Shown here: in pieces, positions 22,929-31,585 of the stretch
How positions within the stretch are numbered: position 1 is the first letter of the stretch
Layout of the letters: the number at the start of each line of letters is the position of its first letter
IMG/VR virus record: IMGVR_UViG_3300035181_000401
Coordinates: 23,460-87,459 of that record
Source: a virus
Direction: 5' to 3' (one strand)
DNA length: 64,000 nt
Made by a program: the position numbers and the translations under genes
Notes under the pieces: model-generated
Seen by the model: only the letters and a program-made list of their open reading frames with translations
What the model was told of the DNA's origin: nothing
Database searches by the model: none

Positions 22929-24566
22929 TTACGCTGCGAGCGCGTCTTGCACGTCGCGGATCAGCGGGGCCAGTTGCCCCTTCACAAAGGTGTCCATGCG
23001 GCTCTGGATGTCCGGCAGCGAGCCGTCGCTTTCCGGGTCCGCTTCCGCGCAGTCGTGGTCGATGTGGTCGTGCGCAGAAGACTGTGACAGGTACTCTTCC
23101 GTGGTGGCGTTGTACTCCAGCTTCAGGATGGCTCGGGTCAGGGCCACGTACAGCAGGTTCTGCTCTTCGACGGGCAGGCCCACCCAGTCACCGTTCTCGT
23201 CATAGCCGCTCTTGAAGTCGTTCTCCACGATGACTTGCTCGAACTCCCGGCCCTTCGACTTGTGAGCCGTGGTGAAGGTGATGTGGGGGTTCTTCGAGTT
23301 CTGGTGACGCTCCAGCACTTGAATCCACTGGTCGGCCTTGCCCTCCTTGACCACCTTGACGATGCGGCCCAGTTCCGCCGAGTGCTTCGACTCTTCCACC
23401 AGTTCACCCCAGTTGGAGTAGGCCAGCAGGGAATCGTGCTTGACGTTCTTCATGTCGCCTCGGTTGAGAGCGACAGCCGATTGCAGGAGCTTCACGAAAT
23501 CCCGCACGTCGATTTCCAGCGACACTTCCGTGCCCTTCTGGATTTCCTCCACAGCAGCCGTCAGCAGGGCCGTGTTGGTGCGGAAGAGGCGGGTGTAGGG
23601 GGCAGAGCGGTCCACGAGGTTGTAGGGTGCCACGACCGATTGAATCTTCTCGTTGCCATCGATCACCATGTCACGTTCCAGAACCGCAGTGGCGAGGTCG
23701 GCGATGGACTGACCGTAGCGGAAGCTCTTCGTCAGGTACAGCGCGTCAGCGTTGACCATCTGCATCGCGTTGACAGCACCGCGCCAGCCATAAATGGCCT
23801 GACGGGCATCGCCCACCATGACGACGATGGCGTGTTCGGTCTGTTGCATGACGATGTCCAGCACGCAGGGGGTCGTGTCTTGGAACTCGTCCACGTAGAC
23901 GATGCTCTTGCCCGCCAGCTTCGGCTTCGACATCTGGTACAACTTGAGGTAGGTGTCGTGCGTGGCGAGCACTTCCGAGCGCAGGTTGATGCGGTCTTCC
24001 CACAGGCTCTCCGCGTTGGCGAGGATGATCTTCTTGGCAACGTTGACGGCCGAAGAGTTGCCTTTGCACTTCTCGAAGAGGTCTGCCGTGGGGACGTGCT
24101 TCATCTTGATGGCGAGGTCAGCCGACTGCTCGAACAGCGCGACGGTTTCCTTGACCAGCAGACCGAGGAAGTTCGCCGGGATGATGAGGTCTTCATCGAT
24201 CACCAGATTGCGGATGCCGTAGAAGCGGGCAATCTCCGAGCCCGTGCCAGCCACGTTGACGTACTTGCCACGCGGACGGGAGAGCTTGTCATTGAGCTTC
24301 GCACCGTAGGCAGCGTATGCCAGCGAGTGCGTCGTGCGGCACTCCACGTGCTTCGGGAACTTTTCCGCCGCCTCGGTGGCAGTCACCTTGTTGAAGGCAA
24401 GGTAGATCGAAGGGACGGGGGAGGCTTCTGCCGTGACGACCAGCGTCGAGGTCTTGCCAGAGCCCGCACAGGCTTCCACCTTCAGCATCCCCTTGGCACC
24501 AGCCTTCACGAGATTGGCAACGTAGTCGCAGACGGCTTGTTGTTGCGGGGTGGGGGTGCGGCTCAT
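22929..24566 (-). CDS. SF1 helicase, UvrD/Dda-like
   Basis: 545 aa. Motifs in order: Q motif PTPQQQAVC, Walker A ACAGSGKTST near 33, YVDEFQDTT near 220 (II), GDARQAIYGWRGA near 245 (III), KSFRYGQSIADL (IV), FTTAHKSKGREF near 430 (V), LLYVALTRA near 468 (VI). A 3'-5' UvrD-like or Dda-like helicase for replication start, recombination or removing bound proteins. It has its own promoter and terminator, so it is expressed separately. Confidence 0.93.
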   Translation of the reverse strand: MSRTPTPQQQAVCDYVANLVKAGAKGMLKVEACAGSGKTSTLVVTAEASPVPSIYLAFNKVTATEAAEKFPKHVECRTTHSLAYAAYGAKLNDKLSRPRGKYVNVAGTGSEIARFYGIRNLVIDEDLIIPANFLGLLVKETVALFEQSADLAIKMKHVPTADLFEKCKGNSSAVNVAKKIILANAESLWEDRINLRSEVLATHDTYLKLYQMSKPKLAGKSIVYVDEFQDTTPCVLDIVMQQTEHAIVVMVGDARQAIYGWRGAVNAMQMVNADALYLTKSFRYGQSIADLATAVLERDMVIDGNEKIQSVVAPYNLVDRSAPYTRLFRTNTALLTAAVEEIQKGTEVSLEIDVRDFVKLLQSAVALNRGDMKNVKHDSLLAYSNWGELVEESKHSAELGRIVKVVKEGKADQWIQVLERHQNSKNPHITFTTAHKSKGREFEQVIVENDFKSGYDENGDWVGLPVEEQNLLYVALTRAILKLEYNATTEEYLSQSSAHDHIDHDCAEADPESDGSLPDIQSRMDTFVKGQLAPLIRDVQDALAA

Positions 24567-24602
24567 TGGATTCTCCTGTGGGGTGCGTTCGTTGATGTGT
24601 TC

Positions 24603-24631
24603 ATTATGCCTAGGACTTCAGGTCCACACAA
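24603..24631 (-). promoter_or_regulatory. Sigma70-type promoter for the helicase gene
   Basis: Minus strand TTGTGT - 17 bp - CATAAT, immediately downstream of a terminator hairpin and about 40 nt before ATG 24566. The spacer contains GGACTTCAGGTCC-like symmetry. Confidence 0.7.
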
Positions 24632-24632
24632 G

Positions 24633-24660
24633 AGAAAAGCCCCACGGCTAGGTGGGGCTT
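24633..24660 (-). terminator. Terminator of the 24.7-35 kb transcript
   Basis: Minus strand AGCCCCACCTAGCCGTGGGGCT followed by TTTCTCTT, placed between the 24,675 stop and the helicase promoter. Confidence 0.82.
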
Positions 24661-24674
24661 CTCATCCGTGAGAA

Positions 24675-25100
24675 TCACGACTCCAACGGGAAGGGCCATT
24701 GGCTCGACGGGTCCGGCACGTGGCGGAACTCACGCGCAGGGCCGTGGGTTGCCCCGAGGGACTTCTTGGCCTTCTTGCCGCGACGGCTCTTGGCATCACG
24801 GATCGCCGCCGCCACGAACAGGAGGGCGTTGGCACGGTAGGGCTTGCGCTTGGACGTGACGAGCTTGTCCCAAAACGGGTGGGCCACCTCTTCCTTCAGG
24901 GTCTTCGGACCCATCACTTCACGGTAGACATCCCGCTCCGGACACCAGTAGGTGCCGTTCAGTTCTTCGCTGGCGTAGGAGAGGGCGCAGCACGACATTT
25001 CGGCCTCGCCCTTCAGGATCATCTCCGCCGCCCGCTCGAAGACCTTGGGGTTCAGCACACGCAAGTTGTCGCGGCTCAGGGGGTTGTATGCTTTGCTCAT
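24675..25100 (-). CDS. Unknown protein, 141 aa
   Basis: MSKAYNPLSRDNLRVLNPKVFERA; a helical middle with EMSCCALSYASEELNG and a basic stretch KSRRGKKAKKS near residue 110. ATG 25100 overlaps the previous stop (ATGA). Looks like a conserved phage protein of unknown role. Confidence 0.76.
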   Translation of the reverse strand: MSKAYNPLSRDNLRVLNPKVFERAAEMILKGEAEMSCCALSYASEELNGTYWCPERDVYREVMGPKTLKEEVAHPFWDKLVTSKRKPYRANALLFVAAAIRDAKSRRGKKAKKSLGATHGPAREFRHVPDPSSQWPFPLES

Positions 25101-25267
25101 GGGGTTTGTTTCCTTTCCTCTTCGGTCCCGGGGCAAGCTCTATTGGCTGCCCTACGGGACGCTTCGTTGTTCAGTCTGAGAAGCCCGCACTTGGCGCAGT
25201 AGAGCCACGGCAAGGGAGCCTTACGGTGGCCCAGCTTCACCGTGAATGCGTGAGGGTGGGCCTTCAT
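25097..25267 (-). CDS. 56-aa zinc-finger-like phage protein
   Basis: MKAHPHAFTVKLGHRKAPLPWLYCAKCGLLRLNNE...ACPG; CAKCG with a later Cys forms a half zinc site. Many phages carry similar short proteins. Limits set by a 3-nt gap upstream and ATGA overlap downstream. Confidence 0.68.
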   Translation of the reverse strand: MKAHPHAFTVKLGHRKAPLPWLYCAKCGLLRLNNEASRRAANRACPGTEEERKQTP

Positions 25268-25270
25268 GCG

Positions 25271-25717
25271 TCAGCGGCGACGACCGACCGAGATGGACGA
25301 GCGGCTGGTCGTGGTCGAGATGCCACGGCTGTTGGTGCTAGTCCACGCAGAGGGGCGGGGCGTGTAGCTCGGCACGATGGCACGCGGGGCCACGTAGGTC
25401 GGACGGACCACGGTGGGAGCGATGATCGTGTGTTGGACGACGACCGGGGCACGGTAGCCATAGCCGCCGCTGAAGAGGTGGCCCATCATGAAGCCCGACA
25501 TGAAGCCGTCGTGTTGCGGGGCTTGTTGGACGATCACGGGGGCTTGACCCGCGACGACCGGGCCTTGCTGCACTTGCGCCACGGGCGGGGCGTATTGCGG
25601 GGCGGGCGAGCACGCGTTGAGGACGAGAGCGAACAGCAGGATGGACAGCAGGACGGTGATGATGACACGCGTCAGGGAGCCGAAGAAGAAATCGCGCAAG
25701 GGGTGGGTTCCTTTCAT
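25271..25717 (-). CDS. Phage lipoprotein
   Basis: 148 aa. The N-terminus has basic residues, a 20-residue hydrophobic core and lipobox LNAC (Cys36 from ATG 25717), so signal peptidase II processing is likely. The mature part is Pro/Gln/Val-rich with Gly/Tyr (GGYGYRAP) and ends SSISVGRRR. TTG 25699 after AAAGGA is an alternative start. An outer- or inner-membrane lipoprotein of unknown role; superinfection exclusion is a possibility only. Confidence 0.74.
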   Translation of the reverse strand: MKGTHPLRDFFFGSLTRVIITVLLSILLFALVLNACSPAPQYAPPVAQVQQGPVVAGQAPVIVQQAPQHDGFMSGFMMGHLFSGGYGYRAPVVVQHTIIAPTVVRPTYVAPRAIVPSYTPRPSAWTSTNSRGISTTTSRSSISVGRRR

Positions 25718-25733
25718 TAAGGTTGGGAGTCTT

Positions 25734-26654
25734 TCAGTCTTGCTTGAGCTTGACCACGCCAGCCTCCAGAGCGGCGTTGAAGCGTTCAGTGTAGCACTGG
25801 AGACGCTGACTTTCAAGGAAAAAGTTGAGGGCTGCGTCGTGCTTTTCCCACGCGTAGTCCCGGAACCAACCGCTCGTGATCGAGGTGCAGACCTTCATCA
25901 GAGCGAAACGGAACGCCTCTTCGGGCGTCTTGCCACCGGGAAACGGGATGAGGGATCGTTCGAGAGCCAGCACCATTGCCTCTTCCACCACCCCAGCAAG
26001 GCGGATGGCTTCAGGCTGCGCCTCGAACAGTTCCCGGCTGCACTTGACCGGCCCGTCAAGGTAGTAGGTGTAGGCGGGACGGTCGAAGACCGCCACGGCT
26101 TCATGCACAGTGTCGTGGTCGTACTTCTGGATCACGCCCGTCATCGTTGCGTCGAAGAACTCACCCTTGCCCACGGAGAGGTTCGGGTGCTTGTACGTGT
26201 AGGTGTCCACCTCACGCTGACGATAGAACTCCATCCACTCTTCCGGGATGGTGCAGTTCATCTCACGCAGCAGACGAATGTCCGCCATCGTCTTCCAGAA
26301 ATGCGGGCTGTTCTTCAGGAAGCGGTGCGACATCTTGAGGGTGTACACCAAATCCTTCCGGGCAGCGTCCATCGGAACTCCAGCCCAGCCTGACGAGTAG
26401 ACGGACTCCGGGTGTTCCTTCACGAACGCCAGCAGACGCTCGGCACGGGAATCGGGCCACGCGATTTCGACTTCGCAGATGAGGCCCGATGCCCGGCGCA
26501 TGAAGATGCTGTTCCCGTCGTTGATGGGGTAGAAGGAGACGGCACCGAACACTTTGCGAAAGGCAACTGCCTCGTCGTAGGTGCCGACCAAGTCAAGGTC
26601 AGCAGGCTCTCGGTCGAGATGGTGAGCAATGGCAGTCGAGCCAATCATAAGCAT
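25734..26654 (-). CDS. Nucleotidyltransferase-like phage protein
   Basis: 306 aa. The N-terminus LMIGSTAIAHHLDREPADLDLVG has the GS...DxD signature of minimal nucleotidyltransferases, followed by EIAWPDS as a possible third acidic strand. The rest is helical without known motifs. Substrate unknown. ATG 26654 after AAGGAGAACACC. Confidence 0.74.
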   Translation of the reverse strand: MLMIGSTAIAHHLDREPADLDLVGTYDEAVAFRKVFGAVSFYPINDGNSIFMRRASGLICEVEIAWPDSRAERLLAFVKEHPESVYSSGWAGVPMDAARKDLVYTLKMSHRFLKNSPHFWKTMADIRLLREMNCTIPEEWMEFYRQREVDTYTYKHPNLSVGKGEFFDATMTGVIQKYDHDTVHEAVAVFDRPAYTYYLDGPVKCSRELFEAQPEAIRLAGVVEEAMVLALERSLIPFPGGKTPEEAFRFALMKVCTSITSGWFRDYAWEKHDAALNFFLESQRLQCYTERFNAALEAGVVKLKQD

Positions 26655-26675
26655 TCGGTGTTCTCCTTCAATGGT

Positions 26676-27104
26676 TTAGCAGCGCGATGAGTTCCAGTCG
26701 CGGGCGGACGATTCCATGTCGCTGACGACATTGTACAGGCGACCGAGAGCGTTCTCGCTGCGCCAGTAGGAACCGAGGGCCGTGACATTCTCGTTCTCGA
26801 TGTTGTCGAGGGCGTGGGAGATGATGTCTTCCGACTCGTAGGGACCGTATTCCTCGTAGTACGGGAGGCTGAACGTGATGTTCGCCACGCCCGCCACGAG
26901 TTGAGCGTTCTCGAAATGCTCCGCCGCTTCGTTGGCGAGGGCTTCCGCCTCGCTCACGCTGGAGGCTTCCTTCAGTCGGTCGAACGCTTCGCGTCCGGAA
27001 CTGATGGCTTGGGCCACGAACGTGACGGCATCCTTGCGGATCGCTGCCTGTTGGGCGCGGAGGGTGGCAATCGAGATGCCGCCGATGACGATGTCGTTGG
27101 TCAT
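26676..27104 (-). CDS. Helical protein ending DWNSSRC
   Basis: 142 aa, mostly helical with a GISIATLRAQQAAIRK start. The C-terminal ARDWNSSRC is shared with the next gene upstream (VTDWNSSSAYC), and both have short beta starts before long helices. Possibly paralogues. Unknown function. Confidence 0.73.
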   Translation of the reverse strand: MTNDIVIGGISIATLRAQQAAIRKDAVTFVAQAISSGREAFDRLKEASSVSEAEALANEAAEHFENAQLVAGVANITFSLPYYEEYGPYESEDIISHALDNIENENVTALGSYWRSENALGRLYNVVSDMESSARDWNSSRC

Positions 27105-27106
27105 GT

Positions 27107-27343
27107 TCAGCAGTAGGCGGAAGACGAGTTCCAGTCCGTCACCGTGTCGGCGCTCTCGATGTCCCAGCGGAGGGAGGCGAGGTCAGCCGGGGCACCCGTG
27201 GCGCGGGAAATCTGGTTGATTTCGTCGAGCGTGCTCTTGATGAGTTGAACACGTTCGGCGATGGCCTCGATGGCTGCACGCGTGGTGACGGCAGTGGAGG
27301 CGGCGATGTCCGACAGCGGGACACCGTTCAGTACGATGGTCAT
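27107..27343 (-). CDS. 78-aa helical protein ending DWNSSSAYC
   Basis: MTIVLNGVPLSDIAAST then helices; ATG 27343 after AAGGAGAAAGAAACCAA. Shares its C-terminal signature with the 26,676-27,104 gene. Unknown. Confidence 0.72.
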   Translation of the reverse strand: MTIVLNGVPLSDIAASTAVTTRAAIEAIAERVQLIKSTLDEINQISRATGAPADLASLRWDIESADTVTDWNSSSAYC

Positions 27344-27379
27344 TTGGTTTCTTTCTCCTTGAGGTTGTGGGCTGTAGCC

Positions 27380-27559
27380 CTACTTGACGCGAACGAGGAT
27401 GGGCTTCGCGCCCTCCACGTTGTCCTTGACCGTATGGTAGGCTACGGTCCAGTCTCGTGTTTCGATGTTGAAGCGTTGGATTTGACCGTTCACCCTCGCC
27501 CCGACAACCATATCATCAGGAGGAAAGGGCCACGGGGTTTGGTGTTCGGTGTCTTCCAT
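27380..27559 (-). CDS. 59-aa unknown protein
   Basis: MEDTEHQTPWPFPPDDMVVGARVNG... ends AKPILVRVK and an amber stop. Beta-rich small domain. AAGGGG lies upstream of ATG 27559. Confidence 0.63.
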   Translation of the reverse strand: MEDTEHQTPWPFPPDDMVVGARVNGQIQRFNIETRDWTVAYHTVKDNVEGAKPILVRVK

Positions 27560-27568
27560 GCTGGCCCC

Positions 27569-27781
27569 TTAGCAGGACTGCGACGAAGGCATCCAGCCAG
27601 CCGAAAAGGACCAGCCTTCGGCAGCCTTCTCGCTGACGTAGGTGCCGCCCATGCCGTAGGCGATGTCGAGGGTGAATTCCAGACCGTGCTCGTCAGCGAA
27701 GGCTTCCGCCTCCGCCACAGCCGTGTTGATGGCATCCACGAGGGCGGACATCTTCTGGTTCAGTTCTTGTTGCGTGCTCAT
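27569..27781 (-). CDS. 70-aa unknown protein
   Basis: MSTQQELNQKMSALVDAINTAVAEAEAFADEHG then GGTYVSEKAAEGWSFSAGWMPSSQSC. The helix-plus-beta layout and terminal Cys recall the two upstream-cluster neighbours. ATG 27781 after AAAGGAGAAC. Confidence 0.72.
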   Translation of the reverse strand: MSTQQELNQKMSALVDAINTAVAEAEAFADEHGLEFTLDIAYGMGGTYVSEKAAEGWSFSAGWMPSSQSC

Positions 27782-27790
27782 GTTCTCCTT

Positions 27791-29587
27791 TCAGAAGTCT
27801 TTCGGACCGTGCTGGGCCATCCAGTCGGCTTTGTGGTACATCTTCTTCTCGCTGTTCTCGTAGTAGTATTCCCCAGCCGGGCCGGTGATACCATTCATAC
27901 GATTCTTCGAGATGTAAGCCTTGGTGGTGTTGCGCTCGATGGGGTCTTCTGCCATCTTGTCACGCACCAGCAAGATGTTCAGCGAAGCACTCTTGAAGAT
28001 CGTGGAGGAACCTTGAAAGTCCTCTTCCGAAATCATAGCACCGCTGCTGTTCTGCTGTCCACCACCTTGTGACTTCCGGACGTGGTTGATGTTGATGAAC
28101 AACACCCCGTGGCTCTTGTTGAGACTCTTCTGCCACTTCAGGAAGACCGCTTGCTCGTCGATGGACAAACCATCGAGGATGTCTTGCAGCGGGTCGAGGA
28201 CGATCACCTTGACGTTACATTGAACGACCAATTGTTCCACAACAGCCTTGAGGTCGTCAAGCGTTCCGTCACGGTCGTCCACCAAGTAGAAGCGGTGACT
28301 GCCATCCTCACGGAAGAACAGTTCCTTTTCCTTCGCCTTCACCCAGTCCTGTTCGAGAAACTTCTGCTTCTCGGCAGGGTCTTGGATGCTGTTGATGTTG
28401 TAGCGGATGTACCGAGACAACATCGAGATGCCATACTGCCCAGCCGTGGCTTCCATCGACACCACACCAACGAGGTGAGGGCTGTTGAATGCCAGATGCT
28501 CGACGATTTCATCCACCCACGTCGTCTTGCCGAGGCCCGACGCTGCACCGATGTTGACGATACTGCTGAGGGTCATGCCCCCGGCCGTCATCTCGTTCGC
28601 CTCACGCATGAACACAGGGAACGTGACCTTCGGGACCGACACTTCCAAACGCATCCGTGCAGACAGGTCACCGGAGCCAACGATGCCCGCAGGCGTATAG
28701 GGCTTCGAGCCCCAGTAGTCGTTGATGAACTCCTTCTCCCTGCCAAGAGGCGCACCGCTCTTGTCTACCACGTAGTCATCCGCGTCCTTGTACCGCATGG
28801 TCATGACGTGGGCCTTGCCCTTGGGCAACACCTTGCAGATTTTCTCAGTGGCTTCGTGTCCGGCTTCGTCTTGGTCCATGCAGACGATGACACGCTCGAA
28901 CTGGTTGAAGAACTCGTACTGCGCTTGGACTTGCTTCCACGCCCCGGACTCCCCGAGAGTGGAGCATACCACGGCAGGCGGATCGTAGTCCTTGCCTCGC
29001 TGCTCGTTGTAGTCCTTGAGCATCTGGTACGTGTTCAGAAGCTTCGTCTCCCCGCCGACGATGATGCAGTCACGTCGGGCCGACTTGAATCGGAACTGGC
29101 CGATCATGTCACATTCCTTACCCACGACACCGATGGGGTTGGAAAAGTCCTTGGGGAAAACGCGAGTACGGTAGCCGACGATGTTGCCGTCTACCGTCGT
29201 TGGGACGAATTGCTTGATGGGCTTGCCAGTCTCTTCGTCGTACTGGTAACGAACGCCGAAATAGCGGCTCGTCTCATCCCGGATGCCACGGTAGCCGTAA
29301 CCCTTCAGGCCCGTGTAGCTTTTGATTTCGTCGTGTTGTTCTTGTGTCAGGGGTTCTCGGGTAGTCACTTCTTCATCCTCGTCTTCCTCTTCTTCGTTCC
29401 ATCCCATCTTCTCCATGTGCTCGTCAGAGGGGATTGTGAAGTTGCAAGACCAACAATAGGCTCCTTGTCCAGAGCCGTACACGTGGAGGTTGTTGCCCGC
29501 ATTGTCTCGTCCTTTTCGACGGCAACGCGGGCAAGCGGTCTTGTGTTCGTAGCTGAGGTCGAGGCCGTATTTCTCGGCTGGTGACAT
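27791..29587 (-). CDS. Primase-helicase (T7 gp4/Twinkle-like)
   Basis: 598 aa. Zinc site CPRCRRKG...CWSC at 19-48, an acidic linker (EEEEDEDEE) near 66-73, TOPRIM with GGETKLLN and CMDQDEAG near 240, then a RecA-type helicase core with Walker A GAASGLGKTT near 350, VLDPLQDILDG (B) and FININHVRKS. This enzyme unwinds the fork and lays primers for the family A polymerase. It lies in the same leftward block as polymerase and SSB. Confidence 0.94.
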   Translation of the reverse strand: MSPAEKYGLDLSYEHKTACPRCRRKGRDNAGNNLHVYGSGQGAYCWSCNFTIPSDEHMEKMGWNEEEEDEDEEVTTREPLTQEQHDEIKSYTGLKGYGYRGIRDETSRYFGVRYQYDEETGKPIKQFVPTTVDGNIVGYRTRVFPKDFSNPIGVVGKECDMIGQFRFKSARRDCIIVGGETKLLNTYQMLKDYNEQRGKDYDPPAVVCSTLGESGAWKQVQAQYEFFNQFERVIVCMDQDEAGHEATEKICKVLPKGKAHVMTMRYKDADDYVVDKSGAPLGREKEFINDYWGSKPYTPAGIVGSGDLSARMRLEVSVPKVTFPVFMREANEMTAGGMTLSSIVNIGAASGLGKTTWVDEIVEHLAFNSPHLVGVVSMEATAGQYGISMLSRYIRYNINSIQDPAEKQKFLEQDWVKAKEKELFFREDGSHRFYLVDDRDGTLDDLKAVVEQLVVQCNVKVIVLDPLQDILDGLSIDEQAVFLKWQKSLNKSHGVLFININHVRKSQGGGQQNSSGAMISEEDFQGSSTIFKSASLNILLVRDKMAEDPIERNTTKAYISKNRMNGITGPAGEYYYENSEKKMYHKADWMAQHGPKDF

Positions 29588-29889
29588 CAGCGCAGCAGTT
29601 CAGCAGTGGCAGCCCAGCCGATACTTTGGATGAGCTTGCCGAGAAGCTTGGCGTGTTGACGGGTCACGTTGACCGATGCGTGTAGCACCTTCATGGCTTG
29701 CCGGTCCTCGCGCTGCTCCTTCGCCAGTTCCTTGATTTCATCACGCAAAGCCCACAGCGTGTACTTGGCGTGCTTGCTGGTCATGGCACGGATGGAGAAG
29801 TAGCTGGCACGGAGTTCCAGTTCGGCGATGAAGTTGCCGCGACGGTCGATGCGGCTCTGGAGATGGCGGATGCTTTTCGGGGCGCTCAT
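29587..29889 (-). CDS. 100-aa basic helical protein
   Basis: MSAPKSIRHLQSRIDRRGN, rich in Lys/Arg helices (LRDEIKELAKEQREDRQ). One-base overlap with the primase-helicase start. It could bind nucleic acid; unknown. Confidence 0.74.
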   Translation of the reverse strand: MSAPKSIRHLQSRIDRRGNFIAELELRASYFSIRAMTSKHAKYTLWALRDEIKELAKEQREDRQAMKVLHASVNVTRQHAKLLGKLIQSIGWAATAELLR

Positions 29890-29898
29890 GGATTCCTT

Positions 29899-30165
29899 TC
29901 AGGGAGTGGTTCCGTCTTGTTCATGGAGGGCGAGGCTGAGGGCAGCGAAGTATTCGGCGATCTGACTCGCGTCATACTTGTCCACCGGACCGCTGATGTT
30001 GACATTCGCCCTTGTGTAACCGCAGTCCGCCCGGGTGGCAGGAGACAAGGCGACGATGCGCCCACTACGGGGCGTCAGCCAGTGACTCTCCTTGGCTTCC
30101 GGGATGACCGGCTTGGGAAAAACCGCCGTGATGGCGGCTTCCGTGCTGTGCGTCTTGTAGCTCAC
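29899..30165 (-). CDS. 88-aa unknown protein
   Basis: GTG start 30165 in GTGA overlap with the SPFH gene's stop. MSYKTHSTEAAITAVFPKP... and a helical end IAEYFAALSLALHEQDG. Unknown. Confidence 0.68.
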   Translation of the reverse strand: MSYKTHSTEAAITAVFPKPVIPEAKESHWLTPRSGRIVALSPATRADCGYTRANVNISGPVDKYDASQIAEYFAALSLALHEQDGTTP

Positions 30166-30998
30166 TTGCCGCCCAAGTTGACCATGCCCTTGAAGTCCAT
30201 CGGCAGGACGATGGTCTGCACCTTGCCCTCGTGGATGGCTTGGGCGATGAGCTTCTGGTTCTCCAATTGCATCAGGGCCATGTTGCCGGTGTTCTGCGAC
30301 AGGGCGGACAGGCGATGTGCTTCGGCTTCGGCGATGGCGACTTCAGCTTCCTTGGCCTTCAGTTCGTTGGCCTTGGTGACGACGAGGCGGGCGCTCTGAA
30401 GGATCATCTCGGCAGGCTTGGCCGTCTTGACCTGCACACTGTTGATGCTCAGGCACGTCTCCAAACCGTTCTCCTTGAAGACTTCCTTGGCGAGTTCGTG
30501 GACCTGTGCGCCGATCTGGTCACGATTGTCGTTGACCACGAGGGCATCGTAGGAGCGGACGGCCTTGTAGGCGGCGGAGTTCAGCGTGTTCTGCACGAAG
30601 CTCTGCATCAGGAGCCATTCACCCGACTCGGAAGAGCCGTGGAACGTGCGGGACTTTTTGGTCCAGAGGTCGAAGACGCACGCTTGGTTGATCGAGTAGG
30701 CAGCCGTCAGGTCGAACTCGTCGAGCGCGGTGTTGTCCTTGGTGATCGGGTGGGCGTTGTTGATGACGAGGGGAACGTCACGCACCGGGAATTCGAGCAC
30801 GTGACCGACGAGGGTCTGGTTCCACGAGCCGGGCATCAGTTCGCCGGGCAGCGTCTGGTTGTTCACGTCCACGCGGAGGCCGACTTCACCCGTGGCGATG
30901 CGGGCACAGCCCGAGGCGCAGGCCAGCACGCCCGCCATCAGGGCGATGCACAGGATGTTGAGGATGCGGGAGTTGACGAAAGATCGGATCGGATTCAT
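30162..30998 (-). CDS. SPFH/band-7 lipoprotein
   Basis: 278 aa. Hydrophobic signal with lipobox ASGC (Cys31), then a band-7 domain (TGEVGLRVDVNNQ...FDLTAAYSINQACVFDLW...NGLETCLSINSVQV) and a KAKEAEVAIAEAEAHRL coiled coil. SPFH proteins form large membrane rings and bind proteases; T4 rIII-like or prohibitin-like roles in membrane integrity are conceivable. The lipid anchor in place of a plain TM helix is notable. Confidence 0.84.
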   Translation of the reverse strand: MNPIRSFVNSRILNILCIALMAGVLACASGCARIATGEVGLRVDVNNQTLPGELMPGSWNQTLVGHVLEFPVRDVPLVINNAHPITKDNTALDEFDLTAAYSINQACVFDLWTKKSRTFHGSSESGEWLLMQSFVQNTLNSAAYKAVRSYDALVVNDNRDQIGAQVHELAKEVFKENGLETCLSINSVQVKTAKPAEMILQSARLVVTKANELKAKEAEVAIAEAEAHRLSALSQNTGNMALMQLENQKLIAQAIHEGKVQTIVLPMDFKGMVNLGGK

Positions 30999-31183
30999 GA
31001 GGGTTGGTTCTCCTTAGGGATGAGAGGGTGACGCAGCATGGCTTGAACGAATCGCACCGTGCCTTCGTAGTAGTTGTTGACGCCGACACCACCTTGAGGC
31101 AGGAAGCCTTCGTCAATCATCAAGTCCACTTGCTTCTGTAACCCCGCGAGGTTGGGTGACTCGATGATCGCGTAGTTGTCCAT
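30995..31183 (-). CDS. DUF1737-like protein, 62 aa
   Basis: NYAIIESPNLAGLQKQVDLMIDEGFLPQGGVGV matches the short DUF1737 pattern (xxI...L...V...GWxPxGG). Small alpha/beta domain of unknown role found in phages and bacteria. 4-nt overlap with the SPFH gene. Confidence 0.72.
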   Translation of the reverse strand: MDNYAIIESPNLAGLQKQVDLMIDEGFLPQGGVGVNNYYEGTVRFVQAMLRHPLIPKENQPS

Positions 31184-31371
31184 CAGCGGCTCAGGGCGGC
31201 GGCGGCTTCGCGGATTTCGTCCAGCGTCATCGGACGGTTGCCCTTGTCGCCGTTCAGGACCACGTTGAACACGGGCTTGCCCTCGCGGCTCTTCGCCTTC
31301 TGGAAGCCCACGGTGTAGGTGGGGTAGCAGCGGGTGAAGGCGTCGGCGTAGGCGTTCAGGATGTCTTGCAT
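31183..31371 (-). CDS. 62-aa unknown protein
   Basis: ATG 31371 after AAGGAGAACCACCAC. MQDILNAYADAFTRCYPTYTVGF then a basic middle and a helical end. Unknown. Confidence 0.72.
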   Translation of the reverse strand: MQDILNAYADAFTRCYPTYTVGFQKAKSREGKPVFNVVLNGDKGNRPMTLDEIREAAAALSR

Positions 31372-31394
31372 GTGGTGGTTCTCCTTGTGTTGGT

Positions 31395-31568
31395 TCAGAA
31401 CAGGGCGACGATGACTGCCAGTGTAATCGTTGCGACGGTTGCCGTCAAGGCCCCGACTGCAATGGCTTTCCAGATCGACTTGCGTTCGGCGCGGGTGGCG
31501 TGTTTGTAGCCTTGGTAGGCAGCGGTCACCAGCAACCAAACGATGACGAATGTTAGCGCGTTCTTCAT
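31395..31568 (-). CDS. 57-aa two-TM membrane protein
   Basis: MKNALTFVIVWLLVTAAYQGY and AVGALTATVATITLAVIVALF form two membrane helices with a basic loop (KHATRAERKS) between them. AAAGGACTTGACACTCTC precedes the ATG. Unknown. Confidence 0.68.
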   Translation of the reverse strand: MKNALTFVIVWLLVTAAYQGYKHATRAERKSIWKAIAVGALTATVATITLAVIVALF

Positions 31569-31585
31569 GAGAGTGTCAAGTCCTT

